Source of the DNA: JAJVID01 sp035714085
GTDB taxonomy: Bacteria > Acidobacteriota > Blastocatellia > RBC074
DNA length: 64,000 nt
NCBI GenBank assembly: GCA_035714085.1
Contig: DASTMP010000285.1
Span: 3,659 to 67,658, forward strand
Direction of reading: 5' to 3'
Shown: positions 1 through 8,218 of the stretch, one piece after another
Layout: each line of letters starts with the position of its first letter
How positions within the stretch are numbered: position 1 is the stretch's first letter
Position numbers and translations under genes: made by a program
The notes under the pieces: generated by a model
Seen by the model: only the letters and a program-made list of their open reading frames with translations
What the model was told of the DNA's origin: nothing
Databases searched by the model: none

Positions 1-2375
1 GGCAAAATGGGATCACTTTCGGGCATAACGGAACGATCGATTCGGAGCCAGGGACCGGGTTGAACGTCGGCACATCCTTCTCGGTTCCAGCCTTCCAGCA
101 AATGCGCGCGGGCGCCCGAACACTTTCTGAACTCATCGCCTTCGCCCCGCGGGGAGAGCTAAATGTGAGTGTGGACGGGCAAGCGGAGATGGCTAGCGGG
201 CAACTGGTCTCGGGCAATTTTCATGCCGGGCTGGGCGTGCAGCCGGCGCTGGGACGAATGATCAACAGCGATGACGACCGGACTTCGGCCAATCCCGTCG
301 CGGTAATCAGTTTTCGCTACTGGCGACGCCGTTTCGGACTTGATCCGGCGGTCATGGGGAAAACGATCAACATCAACGGCGCGCCATTTACCATCGTCGG
401 CGTGACCCCGCCACCGTTTTACTCCGGGATGGAAGTCGGCGACTCGCCCGATCTCACGCTCCCGTTGTCGCTGGCCCCGCGCCTCGACCCAAGCGGGCAA
501 ACTCAGTCGGAGATGACTCAAACCTGGCGCTGGTGGGTGCGGATGATGGGGCGGATGAAGCCCGGGGTAAGCCTGGAACAGGTTCGCGCCGAACTCGAAG
601 GGATTTTTCAACAGAGCGCGCAGGCGGGCTGGGAGGCCATGCCTCGCCGCCCCCAAACCGTCGGATCGCGCGAATTGCCCCGTCTGCGCGCTCTGCCGGG
701 CGGCCAGGGGGAAATCTACCTGCGCCAATCTTACGAGCAGCCGCTGCGAGTCATGTTGATCGTGGTCGGGCTGACACTGCTCGTCGCCTGCGCCAACATC
801 GCCAACCTGCTGCTGGCGCGGGCCATCACGCGGCGGCAGGAGATGGCTGTGCGACTCGCGCTGGGGGCTGGACGCTTCCGACTTGTCCGGCAGTTATTGA
901 CTGAGAGCTTGCTGCTGGCCTTCGCGGGCAGCGCGCTCGGCTGGCTGCTGGCCTGGTTGTCGAAAGACCTGTTGCTGATGTGGAGTCCGGGAAGAGGCAG
1001 CCATCTCGACGCCGAGCTTCATATGGATTGGCGCGTCTTCGGCTTTACGGCGGCGATCGCTGTGTTGACGGGCCTGCTCTTCGGGCTGGCGCCGGCGCTG
1101 CGGGCGACGCGCGTTGATTTGAATTCGGCGCTCAAGGAAAACACGCGAGGCTCGAAAGGGTCGCTCTCGGTTCTCGGTAAATCGCTCGTGATCGCGCAGG
1201 TGGCTATGTCATTGGTATTGCTGATCGGCGCGGGACTGTTTATTCGCACTCTCCACAACCTGCAGAACGTTTCTCTTGGCTTCAATGAAGAGAACATGTT
1301 GCTCTTCCGCATTGACCCGCGCGCGAAAGGATACAGCGCCGAACAGATGGCTCCCCTTTACCAGCAGGTGTGCGAACATCTCGAAGCCATTCCCGGTGTG
1401 CGCTCGGCGACGGTTTCAGAGTTCGCGGCGCTGAGCGGCGCCGGCAGAAACGGCCCGGCGTACTTTGAAGGGCGCGCCACATTGCCGCGGAATGAAAACA
1501 ACGTCTTTCAGCAGCGGGTCAGGTGGAATTACCTTCAGACGATGGAGATCACGCTGCTCGCCGGGCGCGGCTTCGCTCCGCAGGATAACGAACGCGCCCC
1601 GAAAGTGGCTGTCATCAACCAGACGATGGCGCGCCGATTCTTCGGCGAAGAAAACCCGCTCGGCAAACGCTTCAGCTTCGACAGCGCCGAAAACAGCGAT
1701 CGGATCGAGATCGTCGGCGTGGCCAGGGACTCACGATACCTGAGACCGCGACGCGATATTCCGCCCATCGTCTATCTTCCTTTTCCGCAGGTCCCGCTCG
1801 GCATGACGACTTTCACGGTGCGAACCGCCGGCGACCCCACGCGGATGACAGCCGCCATCCGCGCCGCAGTGCGCGAGGTGGATAAAGATTTGCCGCTGTT
1901 CGAAATCAAAACCCAGACCGAACAGATGGATCAATCGCTGGCGCAGGAACGCTTCTTTCCAAAGCTGACCGGCTTCTTCGGGTTGCTGGCATTGCTGCTG
2001 GCGAGCATCGGGCTGTACGGCGTGATGTCATACGCGGTCGAGCAGCGCACGCGCGAGATCGGCATTCGGATGGCGTTGGGCGCGACTCGGGAAAATGTCC
2101 TCAGGCGAGTCATCGGACAGGGAATGTTACTGGCAGCTGTCGGAATTGTCATCGGCGCCGCGGCGGCGTTTGCGCTGACGCGCCTGATCACTTCCAACGC
2201 GACCTATAATCTGACGCGCTTCATATCGGGATTCCTGTATGGCGTCCGCCCGACCGATCCGTTGACGTTTGTGGCGGTCGCCTTGACGCTCGCGTCTGTG
2301 GCGCTGCTGGCTTGTTATCTGCCGGCGCGGCGGGCGACTAAGGTTGATCCGATGGTCGCGCTTCGGTGTGAATAA
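1..2375 (+). CDS. ADOP-type ABC transporter permease (MacB/FtsX fold), 5' end outside the window
   Basis: The reading frame is open from the window edge, so the apparent TTG start at 60 is unlikely to be real and the N-terminal DUF/first membrane helix lies upstream. Seen: a periplasmic MacB_PCD-like domain, then an FtsX segment with VACANIANLLLARA and RLALGAGRFRLVRQLLTES, a second periplasmic domain, a second FtsX segment with EQRTREIGIRMALGA, and the ending ARRATKVDPMVALR. This duplicated arrangement is the hallmark of the Acidobacterial duplicated orphan permease family (ADOP). Such proteins sit in the inner membrane; their substrate is unknown and there is no ATPase gene beside it. It is paralogous to the genes at 54514-56964 and 58821-61241. 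The identity of the family is firm; the function is not. Confidence 0.93.
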   Translation, partial: QNGITFGHNGTIDSEPGTGLNVGTSFSVPAFQQMRAGARTLSELIAFAPRGELNVSVDGQAEMASGQLVSGNFHAGLGVQPALGRMINSDDDRTSANPVAVISFRYWRRRFGLDPAVMGKTININGAPFTIVGVTPPPFYSGMEVGDSPDLTLPLSLAPRLDPSGQTQSEMTQTWRWWVRMMGRMKPGVSLEQVRAELEGIFQQSAQAGWEAMPRRPQTVGSRELPRLRALPGGQGEIYLRQSYEQPLRVMLIVVGLTLLVACANIANLLLARAITRRQEMAVRLALGAGRFRLVRQLLTESLLLAFAGSALGWLLAWLSKDLLLMWSPGRGSHLDAELHMDWRVFGFTAAIAVLTGLLFGLAPALRATRVDLNSALKENTRGSKGSLSVLGKSLVIAQVAMSLVLLIGAGLFIRTLHNLQNVSLGFNEENMLLFRIDPRAKGYSAEQMAPLYQQVCEHLEAIPGVRSATVSEFAALSGAGRNGPAYFEGRATLPRNENNVFQQRVRWNYLQTMEITLLAGRGFAPQDNERAPKVAVINQTMARRFFGEENPLGKRFSFDSAENSDRIEIVGVARDSRYLRPRRDIPPIVYLPFPQVPLGMTTFTVRTAGDPTRMTAAIRAAVREVDKDLPLFEIKTQTEQMDQSLAQERFFPKLTGFFGLLALLLASIGLYGVMSYAVEQRTREIGIRMALGATRENVLRRVIGQGMLLAAVGIVIGAAAAFALTRLITSNATYNLTRFISGFLYGVRPTDPLTFVAVALTLASVALLACYLPARRATKVDPMVALRCE

Positions 2376-2643
2376 GCGCCGCTTCGCGCAGCTACAGCTG
2401 AGTTCGTTATGATTTCGCCGCTACATTCAACCTTCAGCGCTGCGCCTCATACAATTGTCGCTACACGACTTGCGGATTTTCGCACACACCACACCAGCGT
2501 TAATGGTCCTTGAGTAAATAATGTAACAAGAGCGTAGGGGCGGGTTGTTTACCCAAATCCACGGCTAAGGATGTAGAGCAAAACGCCCCGGTAATGACAA
2601 GATTGAACAATCCATCAGCCCCCGTGAGGAGAATTCCGAACGA

Positions 2644-2704
2644 CTCCTAAATATTTAGTTGACACCTGCCCCGCGCCGGCCTTATACTCCTAAAAGCTTA
2701 GGAG
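2644..2704 (+). promoter_or_regulatory. Promoter flanked by two matching palindromes (likely BlaI-type operators)
   Basis: A TTGACA box (2659-2664) and a TATACT box (2683-2688) are separated by 18 bases. The downstream palindrome CTCCTAA-N4-TTAGGAG (2687-2704) overlaps the -10 box and supplies the Shine-Dalgarno AGGAGG. An upstream copy, CTCCTAA-N4-TTAGTTG (2644-2661), has a perfect 12-base core CTAAATATTTAG (2647-2658) and overlaps the -35 box. The centres are 43 bases apart, about four helical turns. BlaI/MecI repressors bind paired dyads over their own promoter, so autoregulation of blaI-M56 is the natural reading. The rest of 2376-2643 shows no gene or clear structure. Confidence 0.7.
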
Positions 2705-2711
2705 GAAACTT

Positions 2712-3104
2712 ATGGCCCAACGCAAAACCGAGCGGCTGACGCCGCTGGAGCTCGAAATCATGCAGGTTCTGTGGGAGACCGGCGCCGCCAATGTGCAGAC
2801 CGTACAGCAGCGGCTCAAACGTGAATTGGCCTACACCACGGTACAGACCATGCTCAACATTCTGCACCGCAAAGGGAAGGTCAAACGCTCGCTGAAAGAA
2901 CGCGCTTATTTTTACAAGCCGGCCGTCAGCCGCAGACAGGTCGTCAGACAGACGGTCAACGACCTGGTTGAGCATCTCTTCGGAGGCTCGGTGGAAAATC
3001 TGGTCATGAGCCTGGTGGAGACCAAGCATCTCACCGCCGAGAAAATGACCCGGCTAAATGAGCTCTTGAAAGAGTCTGAGGAGGAGAGCGATGCGGACGA
3101 GTAG
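2712..3104 (+). CDS. BlaI/MecI/CopY-family transcriptional repressor
   Basis: 130 residues, the usual length of BlaI. The N-terminal two thirds match the winged helix: LTPLELEIMQVLWETGAANV, then a recognition region with AYTTVQTMLNILHRKG and the wing KGKVKRSLKERAYFYKPAVS. The C-terminal part has the dimerisation helices, with FGGSVENLVMSLVE (family consensus F.gs...L...L). The start is fixed by TAGGAGG 7 bases upstream. It overlaps the downstream M56 peptidase gene by 14 bases, so the two are translationally coupled, as in blaI-blaR1 and mecI-mecR1. By family analogy it dimerises on the palindromes at 2644-2704 and is removed by proteolysis when the sensor peptidase is triggered. The inducing signal cannot be told from sequence. 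Confidence 0.92.
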   Translation: MAQRKTERLTPLELEIMQVLWETGAANVQTVQQRLKRELAYTTVQTMLNILHRKGKVKRSLKERAYFYKPAVSRRQVVRQTVNDLVEHLFGGSVENLVMSLVETKHLTAEKMTRLNELLKESEEESDADE

Positions 3105-4755
3105 CCAACTGCTGTTGACCTTTTTGTTGAACGCCTGCTGGCAGATCGCCCTGATCACGGCGGTCGCCGCCTTGTGCGCATGGTTGTTGCGTGGAACGAC
3201 GGCCCGCTATCGACACCTGCTCTGGGTGACCGCTTTAACGTTCTCCTTTGGCCTGCCGGTTCTGACCTGTTCACATCTCTTAGGCGGCGCCTTTTTCTCT
3301 GAACAGCCCAGGGCGTCAGTTCGACCGGACGGTGTGGCTTTTGCGCCGACGCCTCATCTAATCTCGGACATGCAAGCGTCATTGCCAACAGCGCCGCCAA
3401 CGGTTTTGAAGGAGGCCGCGCCGTTCATCCTCATCAATATGAATGTGGCCGCCGTCGTAGTCGCCCTTTACCTGCTCTTTCTGTGTTACCGAAGCGGCAA
3501 ATTATGCATGGCCTGGAGAAGGGCGAGAAGCCTGAAACGTAGCGCTCGCCTGACTGATCTTCCCGAACACGTCCGAACAATTGTCAGAGAATCTCAAACC
3601 GCTCTCGGGGCGTCACGTGTTCGGATTCTATGTTCGACCTCGGTCCCCGCGCCGATTGCGACCGGCGGTTTCAATCCGCTGATCATTCTGCCTGAGCAAT
3701 TGTTGCTGGAGACGGATCGAGGCGTCCTGACCGCAGCCATCGGACACGAACTCGCCCACGTCTTGCGGCGCGACTATCTGCTGAACTTGATCTACGAAAT
3801 CATTTCCTTGCCCCTCTCGTTTCATCCTGCCACGGCGCTGGTGAAACGCCGGATCAAGGAGACCCGGGAACTGAGCTGTGACGAGCTGGTCATCGAAAAA
3901 CTGCTGGACGCCACAGTCTATGCCCGTTCGCTCGTCCATCTGGCCGGTTCGGCGGTCAATTCGAACCGTCCCGGTACAACCATCACCGTAGGCATCGCCG
4001 ATGCCGACATTTTGGAGGAACGTGTCATGACCATACTTAGAAGACCAAAGATCAATACTCGCCGAAGGAACTTATTGCTGATCGCAGCCACACTCTTTTT
4101 TCTCGTACTGTGCGTGGCCGCCACGCCATTCGCGTTGCGCGTAGGCGTCAACCCACAGGCCGCCGCCCTGGCGCCGGAGGGCGCCGTCGGGATACCGGAG
4201 GCCTCTGTCGTGACGGCTCAACAGGGAGACAAGCAGGAAGCCAAACAGGATGAGCGGGCGCGCGAAGAGCTGAAGCTTCGCTTAGATGCGTTGAAGCGCA
4301 AGGCGGCGGAGTTGGAAGCGGCGCGGCGACAGGAGCGGCAATTACAGGACGCTTCCTCAACACAAGAATTGCAAGAAAAGAAGGAAGCGCAGGAGCGGGA
4401 AGAAAAAGAGCGAGCAGAGCGGGAAGCGAAGGAACGGGATCCGGAATTTATGGCGCGCCGCAAACTGGAGCAAGAAATGGAGTCGATAAAACGTGAAATC
4501 ATGTCCAGACGACAAGCCGAACTGGCTAAAAAAGCGAACATCACCATGCAGCAAGCGATTCAGATCGCCATGAGTCAACAGTCCGGAACGGTGATGGAGT
4601 GTCGTTTGATCGGCGAACGGCCAGAGGGCGAGAAAGATCAGGTCTTTTACATCCTCACAATTGTTTCCCGTGATGAACCGGAGAGCGCCTCTACCCATAT
4701 GCTGATCAGCGCAGCAGATGGCCGGGTCGCCAAGACCTGGAAGGATGAGCGTTGA
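3091..4755 (+). CDS. M56 (BlaR1-like) membrane zinc peptidase with coiled coil and PepSY-like tail
   Basis: 554 residues. N-terminal membrane helices (about 5-33, 40-65 and 110-130) precede a cytosolic zinc-peptidase domain with HELAH at residues 219-223 and a downstream ETRELSCDELV containing the likely third ligand; another membrane helix lies near residue 328-350. In BlaR1/MecR1 the outer domain is a penicillin-binding sensor. Here it is replaced by about 100 residues of highly charged Glu/Lys/Arg coiled coil (roughly 375-480) and a small PepSY-like module (about 483-554: ITMQQAIQIAMSQQ, then YILTIVSRDE and LISAADGRVAKTW). Paired with the BlaI repressor by a 14-base overlap. It probably cleaves or triggers loss of that repressor. 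The signal is unlikely to be a beta-lactam given the missing sensor domain; this last point is inference. Confidence 0.88.
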   Translation: MRTSSQLLLTFLLNACWQIALITAVAALCAWLLRGTTARYRHLLWVTALTFSFGLPVLTCSHLLGGAFFSEQPRASVRPDGVAFAPTPHLISDMQASLPTAPPTVLKEAAPFILINMNVAAVVVALYLLFLCYRSGKLCMAWRRARSLKRSARLTDLPEHVRTIVRESQTALGASRVRILCSTSVPAPIATGGFNPLIILPEQLLLETDRGVLTAAIGHELAHVLRRDYLLNLIYEIISLPLSFHPATALVKRRIKETRELSCDELVIEKLLDATVYARSLVHLAGSAVNSNRPGTTITVGIADADILEERVMTILRRPKINTRRRNLLLIAATLFFLVLCVAATPFALRVGVNPQAAALAPEGAVGIPEASVVTAQQGDKQEAKQDERAREELKLRLDALKRKAAELEAARRQERQLQDASSTQELQEKKEAQEREEKERAEREAKERDPEFMARRKLEQEMESIKREIMSRRQAELAKKANITMQQAIQIAMSQQSGTVMECRLIGERPEGEKDQVFYILTIVSRDEPESASTHMLISAADGRVAKTWKDER

Positions 4756-4780
4756 TGAGCGCATTTCTTTGCAACTGCTG

Positions 4781-4818
4781 GAAGTCATAGGAGCGAGGCG
4801 CCTCGCTCCTATGACTTC
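4781..4818. terminator. Perfect 38-base palindrome after the blaI-M56 pair
   Basis: Arms of 19 bases (4781-4799 and 4800-4818, starting GAAGTCATAGG and ending CCTATGACTTC) meet without a loop. It lies 25 bases after the M56 stop codon and has no T-run, so it could be a Rho-assisted terminator, an mRNA-stabilising hairpin, or a copy of a small palindromic repeat. The remaining bases to 4893 show nothing further. Confidence 0.5.
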
Positions 4819-4893
4819 GCCAGGGCCTAGCGCCAGCCCCATCCGCACACTTCATTCTCCATAGCTTCCAGCTTCATTCTTCATATTATTTGT

Positions 4894-5158
4894 TTACGAC
4901 AGCCGGCGACTGATTTTCTGCCAGTCCCTCTCAAACTTCCTACCGGCAAAATGGAGCGAGCTGAAATAGGCGAGGGCCGTCAGCGATCGGCGTGAGCAGG
5001 CCGGTCAGCAGCTTGACGGTGGTTGATTTGCCCGAGCCGTTCGGCCCCAGAAAGCCGAAGATCGTCCCGCGAGGCACGCGGAGATTCAGATTGCGCACCG
5101 CGGTGAATGAGCCGAATGTTTTGGTCAAACCACGCGCCTCAATCTCCCAGGCTTCCAT
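4894..5158 (-). pseudogene. Deletion remnant of an ABC transporter: ATPase N-terminus joined out of frame to another gene's tail
   Basis: The gene starts well (AGAGGGATCAACG then ATG at 5158) and encodes the first ~58 residues of an ABC ATPase: IEARGLTKTFGSFTAVRNL, then the Walker A GPNGSGKST and VKLLTGLL. Homology then stops near 4985 and this frame ends at 4940. In the next frame the DNA continues as ALAYFSSLHFAGRKFERDWQ... to a stop at 4894, which reads like the very C-terminus of a second protein, plausibly the partner permease. The simplest explanation is one deletion that removed most of the ATPase and most of the following gene. A 58-residue product with Walker A but no signature motif or Walker B could not work as an ATPase. 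Confidence 0.75.
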
Positions 5159-5176
5159 CGTTGATCCCTCTTGCAT

Positions 5177-5661
5177 TTAGTGGTCATTGCTTCGACGCTT
5201 GCAATGCGCGACGAATGATAACAAACCAGCCCTACATTTTTTGTCCGGTAGCCGAACGATGATCAACGCCCGCAAAATTTCTGCGTCATGTTTTTGCCGG
5301 TTTCCGCCACTCCTCCATAGAACCCCCTTGCAATAAGTCCGTCACGGTTTATGCGGCCCTGCCGTGGGTAATCCGGGTAGGGCCAGGTAGTGGCCGAAAC
5401 GATGATCGCAGACGCAAAGTCTTGCGCCTCATTTCGACTTCTACCGCAACAACACTCATATGCGGTATGCTGGAATTGCAAGTTCGCGCGCCGGGATCAA
5501 AGCGCCCAGCGCCTCACCCCCTTATCTTTCCCCCCCTTATCTTTTCTCTTTCTTGCTCTATGAACAATGACGAAGCGCTGCCTGCGAGATCGCTCGCGGG
5601 AAAAATGTCGTGTCGACAAGAGGACACGATGAAGGGCATCCATCGCTACAAGGAGGACACG
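5177..5661. other. Intergenic region before the propeller gene
   Basis: About 485 bases without a convincing gene. Small frames exist on both strands (for example 5263-5481 on the minus strand), but they have no recognisable motif or good ribosome site. A pyrimidine-rich stretch (5515-5555) and the first copy of a 33-base repeat (5629-5661, described separately) precede the next gene. No clear sigma-70 promoter was found. Confidence 0.5.
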
Positions 5662-5727
5662 ATGAAAAGTACCAATCGCTATAAACGGAACACGATGAAG
5701 AGTTTCAATCGCTACGCCGCATTCTCG
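5629..5727 (+). repeat. Three tandem 33-base copies of a translation start region
   Basis: Units at 5629, 5662 and 5695 each begin ATGAA and encode an 11-residue variant of MKxxxRYKxDT (MKGIHRYKEDT, MKSTNRYKRNT, MKSFNRYAAFS). The first two are preceded by AGGACACG or AGGAGGACACG. The copies therefore duplicate both the start codon and, partly, its Shine-Dalgarno, all in one frame. The middle copy has the best ribosome site. Confidence 0.8.
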
Positions 5728-7677
5728 CTGAGAGCGGTAATGGCCATCACTGTTGTAATGTTTGGGATCATCCGATCAAACGATTATGTGAGCCTGGCGG
5801 CGTCGGCCGCCTTCGCCGCCGAACAACCGGCGCCAGGCGCATTACGGTGGCGGCAAACGTCTGGCCCCGAAGGCGCCGCCATCATCTCTCTGCTCAGCAA
5901 TGGCTCAAACCTCTTTGCAGGGACAATCACCAGCGGCGTATTTCGATCGACTGATCAAGGAGAGAGCTGGACAGCGATCAATGCGGGCTTACCCAGGTCA
6001 AGTATCAATTCGCTCGCCGCTGTTGGGACTAACATTTTCGCGGGGACTACCGGCGGCGGCGTCTTCCGCCTGATTAATCGGGAGGAAAGGTGGGTTGCAG
6101 TCAATACCGGCTTAACCAACCTGGGTATTAATGCGTTCGCCGTAAGCGGGACCTATATCGTCGCGGGAACACGTGGCGGCGTCTTTCGATCGCTAGACCA
6201 GGGTGCGAGTTGGACTCCGGTTAACACGGGCTTGCCGCCGAATGCGCTCATTGCCTTCCTCGCCGCTTCCGGGACGAACATTTTTGCGGTAACGGCTTCC
6301 CCCTCTGGCGGCATCTTTCGATCGGACGACCAGGGAAAGAGCTGGATTGCCCTCGATACGGGCTTCTCCATAGGGATTAGTCAATTAGCCGCCCTTGGGA
6401 CGGACATCTTTGCCGTGCTGGCGGACGGCAGGGTCATTCGATCGAGCAGTCAGGGAGAGAAATGGACATTGGTCAATACAGGGCTGCCACTGGGCGCGCG
6501 TGTTACTTCATTCGCCATGATCGGCGCAGACATTTATGCAGGGACATCTAGTCCCTTTATTAACAGTGGCGGGGTCAATGGCGGGATCATCCGCTCGAGC
6601 GATCAGGGAGAGAGCTGGACTGCCGTCGGTACAGGCTTGCCCCTGAGAGTGCAAGTCCTCGCCTCCGTTAGGAGAAAGCTATTTGCGGGGACGGCGGGCG
6701 GCGTCTTTCGCTCGACTAACCAGGGGGAGAATTGGACCTCAGCCAACGCAGGTATGATCGGCCAAACTGTTGAGTCGCTCGCCGTTGTTGGGTCGAATAT
6801 TTTTGCGGGTTCATCTGTCCTATCCAATGGCGGCGCCTTTCGTTCGGATAATAGCGGAGAGAGTTGGACGGCGATCAATACTGGCTTGCCGCCGAGTCAG
6901 GCGGTTTCTTCATTGGCCGTTGTCGGAACGAACATCTTTGCCGCCACAGGCGGGTTGTTAAGCGGAGTCTTTCGTTCGACAAACCAGGGAGAGAGTTGGA
7001 CTCCCGTCAATGCGGGTTTGCCGGCTAATGCTCCTGTTACCGCCTTAGCCGTGAGTGGGGCGAATCTCTTTGCGGGAATAGCCATTTCTCATCTTTCTGG
7101 CGCCGTTGGCGCCGTCTATCGTTCGACAGACCAGGGAGAGAGTTGGACGGCGGTCAATACGGGCCTGCCTGCGAATGCGAGCGTTACTGAACTCGCCGCC
7201 GTTGGGCCGAATCTCTTTGCGGCGCTATCCGTGAATATGTCAATTTTCAGCGCCGTCTTTCGCTCAAGCGATCAGGGGGAGAGTTGGACGGCGGTCGGCG
7301 CCGGCTTGCCGGCGACTGCTGTTGTTTCTTCATTCGCCGCTGTGGGGACGAACCTCTTTGCGGGAATAGCCAGCTCCACCATTTCTGGTGATGGCGATGG
7401 CGTCTATCGTTCGACCGATCAAGGGGAGACCTGGACGGCGGTTAATACCGGCTTGCCGCAGTTTGCCCTTATCGGTTCACTCGGCGCCGTTGGGACAAAC
7501 CTCTTTGCGGCGGTAGCTAATAACGGCGTTTTTCTTTCAACCAATCAAGGCGAGAGCTGGATGGCGGTCAATGAAGGCTTAACCGATCTGAGAGTTCAAA
7601 CGTTCGCCGCCGTCGGGGGGAAACTCTTTGCCGGGATGTTCGGCAGCGGAGTGTTCGTCGCTGACGTTACGAAGTGA
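5662..7677 (+). CDS. Secreted 14-repeat beta-propeller (BNR/sortilin-like repeats)
   Basis: About 671 residues from the ATG at 5662, chosen for AAGGAGG 5 bases upstream; ATGs at 5629 and 5695 are alternatives within the same tandem repeat. A signal peptide follows (AVMAITVVMFGII ... AASAAFA). The rest is 14 repeats of about 40-47 residues with consensus SLAAVGTNIFAGT..GGVFRSTDQGESWTAVN.GLP. The S-x-D-x-G-x-x-W core is the Asp-box seen in BNR and HCF136/sortilin-type propellers, and 14 repeats would make two seven-bladed propellers. It is probably exported as a binding or scaffold protein. No catalytic residues of sialidases (Arg triad) were seen, so an enzyme call is not supported. Confidence 0.85.
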   Translation: MKSTNRYKRNTMKSFNRYAAFSLRAVMAITVVMFGIIRSNDYVSLAASAAFAAEQPAPGALRWRQTSGPEGAAIISLLSNGSNLFAGTITSGVFRSTDQGESWTAINAGLPRSSINSLAAVGTNIFAGTTGGGVFRLINREERWVAVNTGLTNLGINAFAVSGTYIVAGTRGGVFRSLDQGASWTPVNTGLPPNALIAFLAASGTNIFAVTASPSGGIFRSDDQGKSWIALDTGFSIGISQLAALGTDIFAVLADGRVIRSSSQGEKWTLVNTGLPLGARVTSFAMIGADIYAGTSSPFINSGGVNGGIIRSSDQGESWTAVGTGLPLRVQVLASVRRKLFAGTAGGVFRSTNQGENWTSANAGMIGQTVESLAVVGSNIFAGSSVLSNGGAFRSDNSGESWTAINTGLPPSQAVSSLAVVGTNIFAATGGLLSGVFRSTNQGESWTPVNAGLPANAPVTALAVSGANLFAGIAISHLSGAVGAVYRSTDQGESWTAVNTGLPANASVTELAAVGPNLFAALSVNMSIFSAVFRSSDQGESWTAVGAGLPATAVVSSFAAVGTNLFAGIASSTISGDGDGVYRSTDQGETWTAVNTGLPQFALIGSLGAVGTNLFAAVANNGVFLSTNQGESWMAVNEGLTDLRVQTFAAVGGKLFAGMFGSGVFVADVTK

Positions 7678-7706
7678 GAGTCTCGATAATAAACTGACGA
7701 AGAAAC

Positions 7707-7759
7707 GCCGGACGGAAAAATAAAGATCTTGTAGGCTACGTTCTTATTTTCCTTCCGGC
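7707..7759. terminator. Hairpin after the propeller gene
   Basis: GCCGGACGGAAAAATAA (7707-7723) pairs with TTATTTTCCTTCCGGC (7744-7759) with one mismatch and one bulge. It lies 30 bases downstream of the stop codon. A related CCGTCTGG-rich segment recurs at 9211-9262. Confidence 0.55.
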
Positions 7760-7809
7760 ATTTTTCCGTCTGGCTTTCTTGCTGGTCAGCGGCGCGGAAA
7801 CGCGATACA

Positions 7810-8218
7810 GATCAGACAGAAAATGGAGGACAGAAAAATCGAAAAGTTCCTGCTACCTTCCCCGGCTCTTCGTCACTCACCCAGTGTGACGGGCCTCTCG
7901 TCATTCACCGCTTAAGCAAATGTACAACGCTGAGGAAACGATCTCCGTTTTTTGATTCGCGATCAAATTCCGGCTCGAAATACGAAGCGCTATAGCCGCA
8001 TCAGTGGCTTTTCTTCGAACGTTCTCCTCACGGTCAAAGTAAATATGGTTAGCGGCGCGAATTGGCCGAACAGATTTGTGATTGCGACTTCTAGGGCCTC
8101 GCTCACATTCGCGCTCCCCATACAATTAACGGCGCAGCGCGCGTAAGCGAGCGGCGCATCCATGCGACCGGCGATTGCTTGCCCGCGCCGTAGCGCGCCA
8201 TTCCGAGGACATCTGGGT
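7810..8218 (+). repeat. Upstream half of a duplicated block (copy 1)
   Basis: This non-coding stretch is clearly related to 15239-15745: both contain CAGACAG(G)AAAATGGA, ATGATCTCCGTTTTTTGATTCG (with small changes), TTAGCGGCGCG and GCGAGCGGCGCATC in the same order, and each is followed by a paralogous TPR gene. It shows no open frame of its own. The duplication therefore covers a promoter or leader region together with the gene. Confidence 0.75.

Noticed and set aside
5263..5481. 72-residue minus-strand frame
   Set aside because: No ribosome site, no recognisable motif, and it sits in non-coding-looking DNA.
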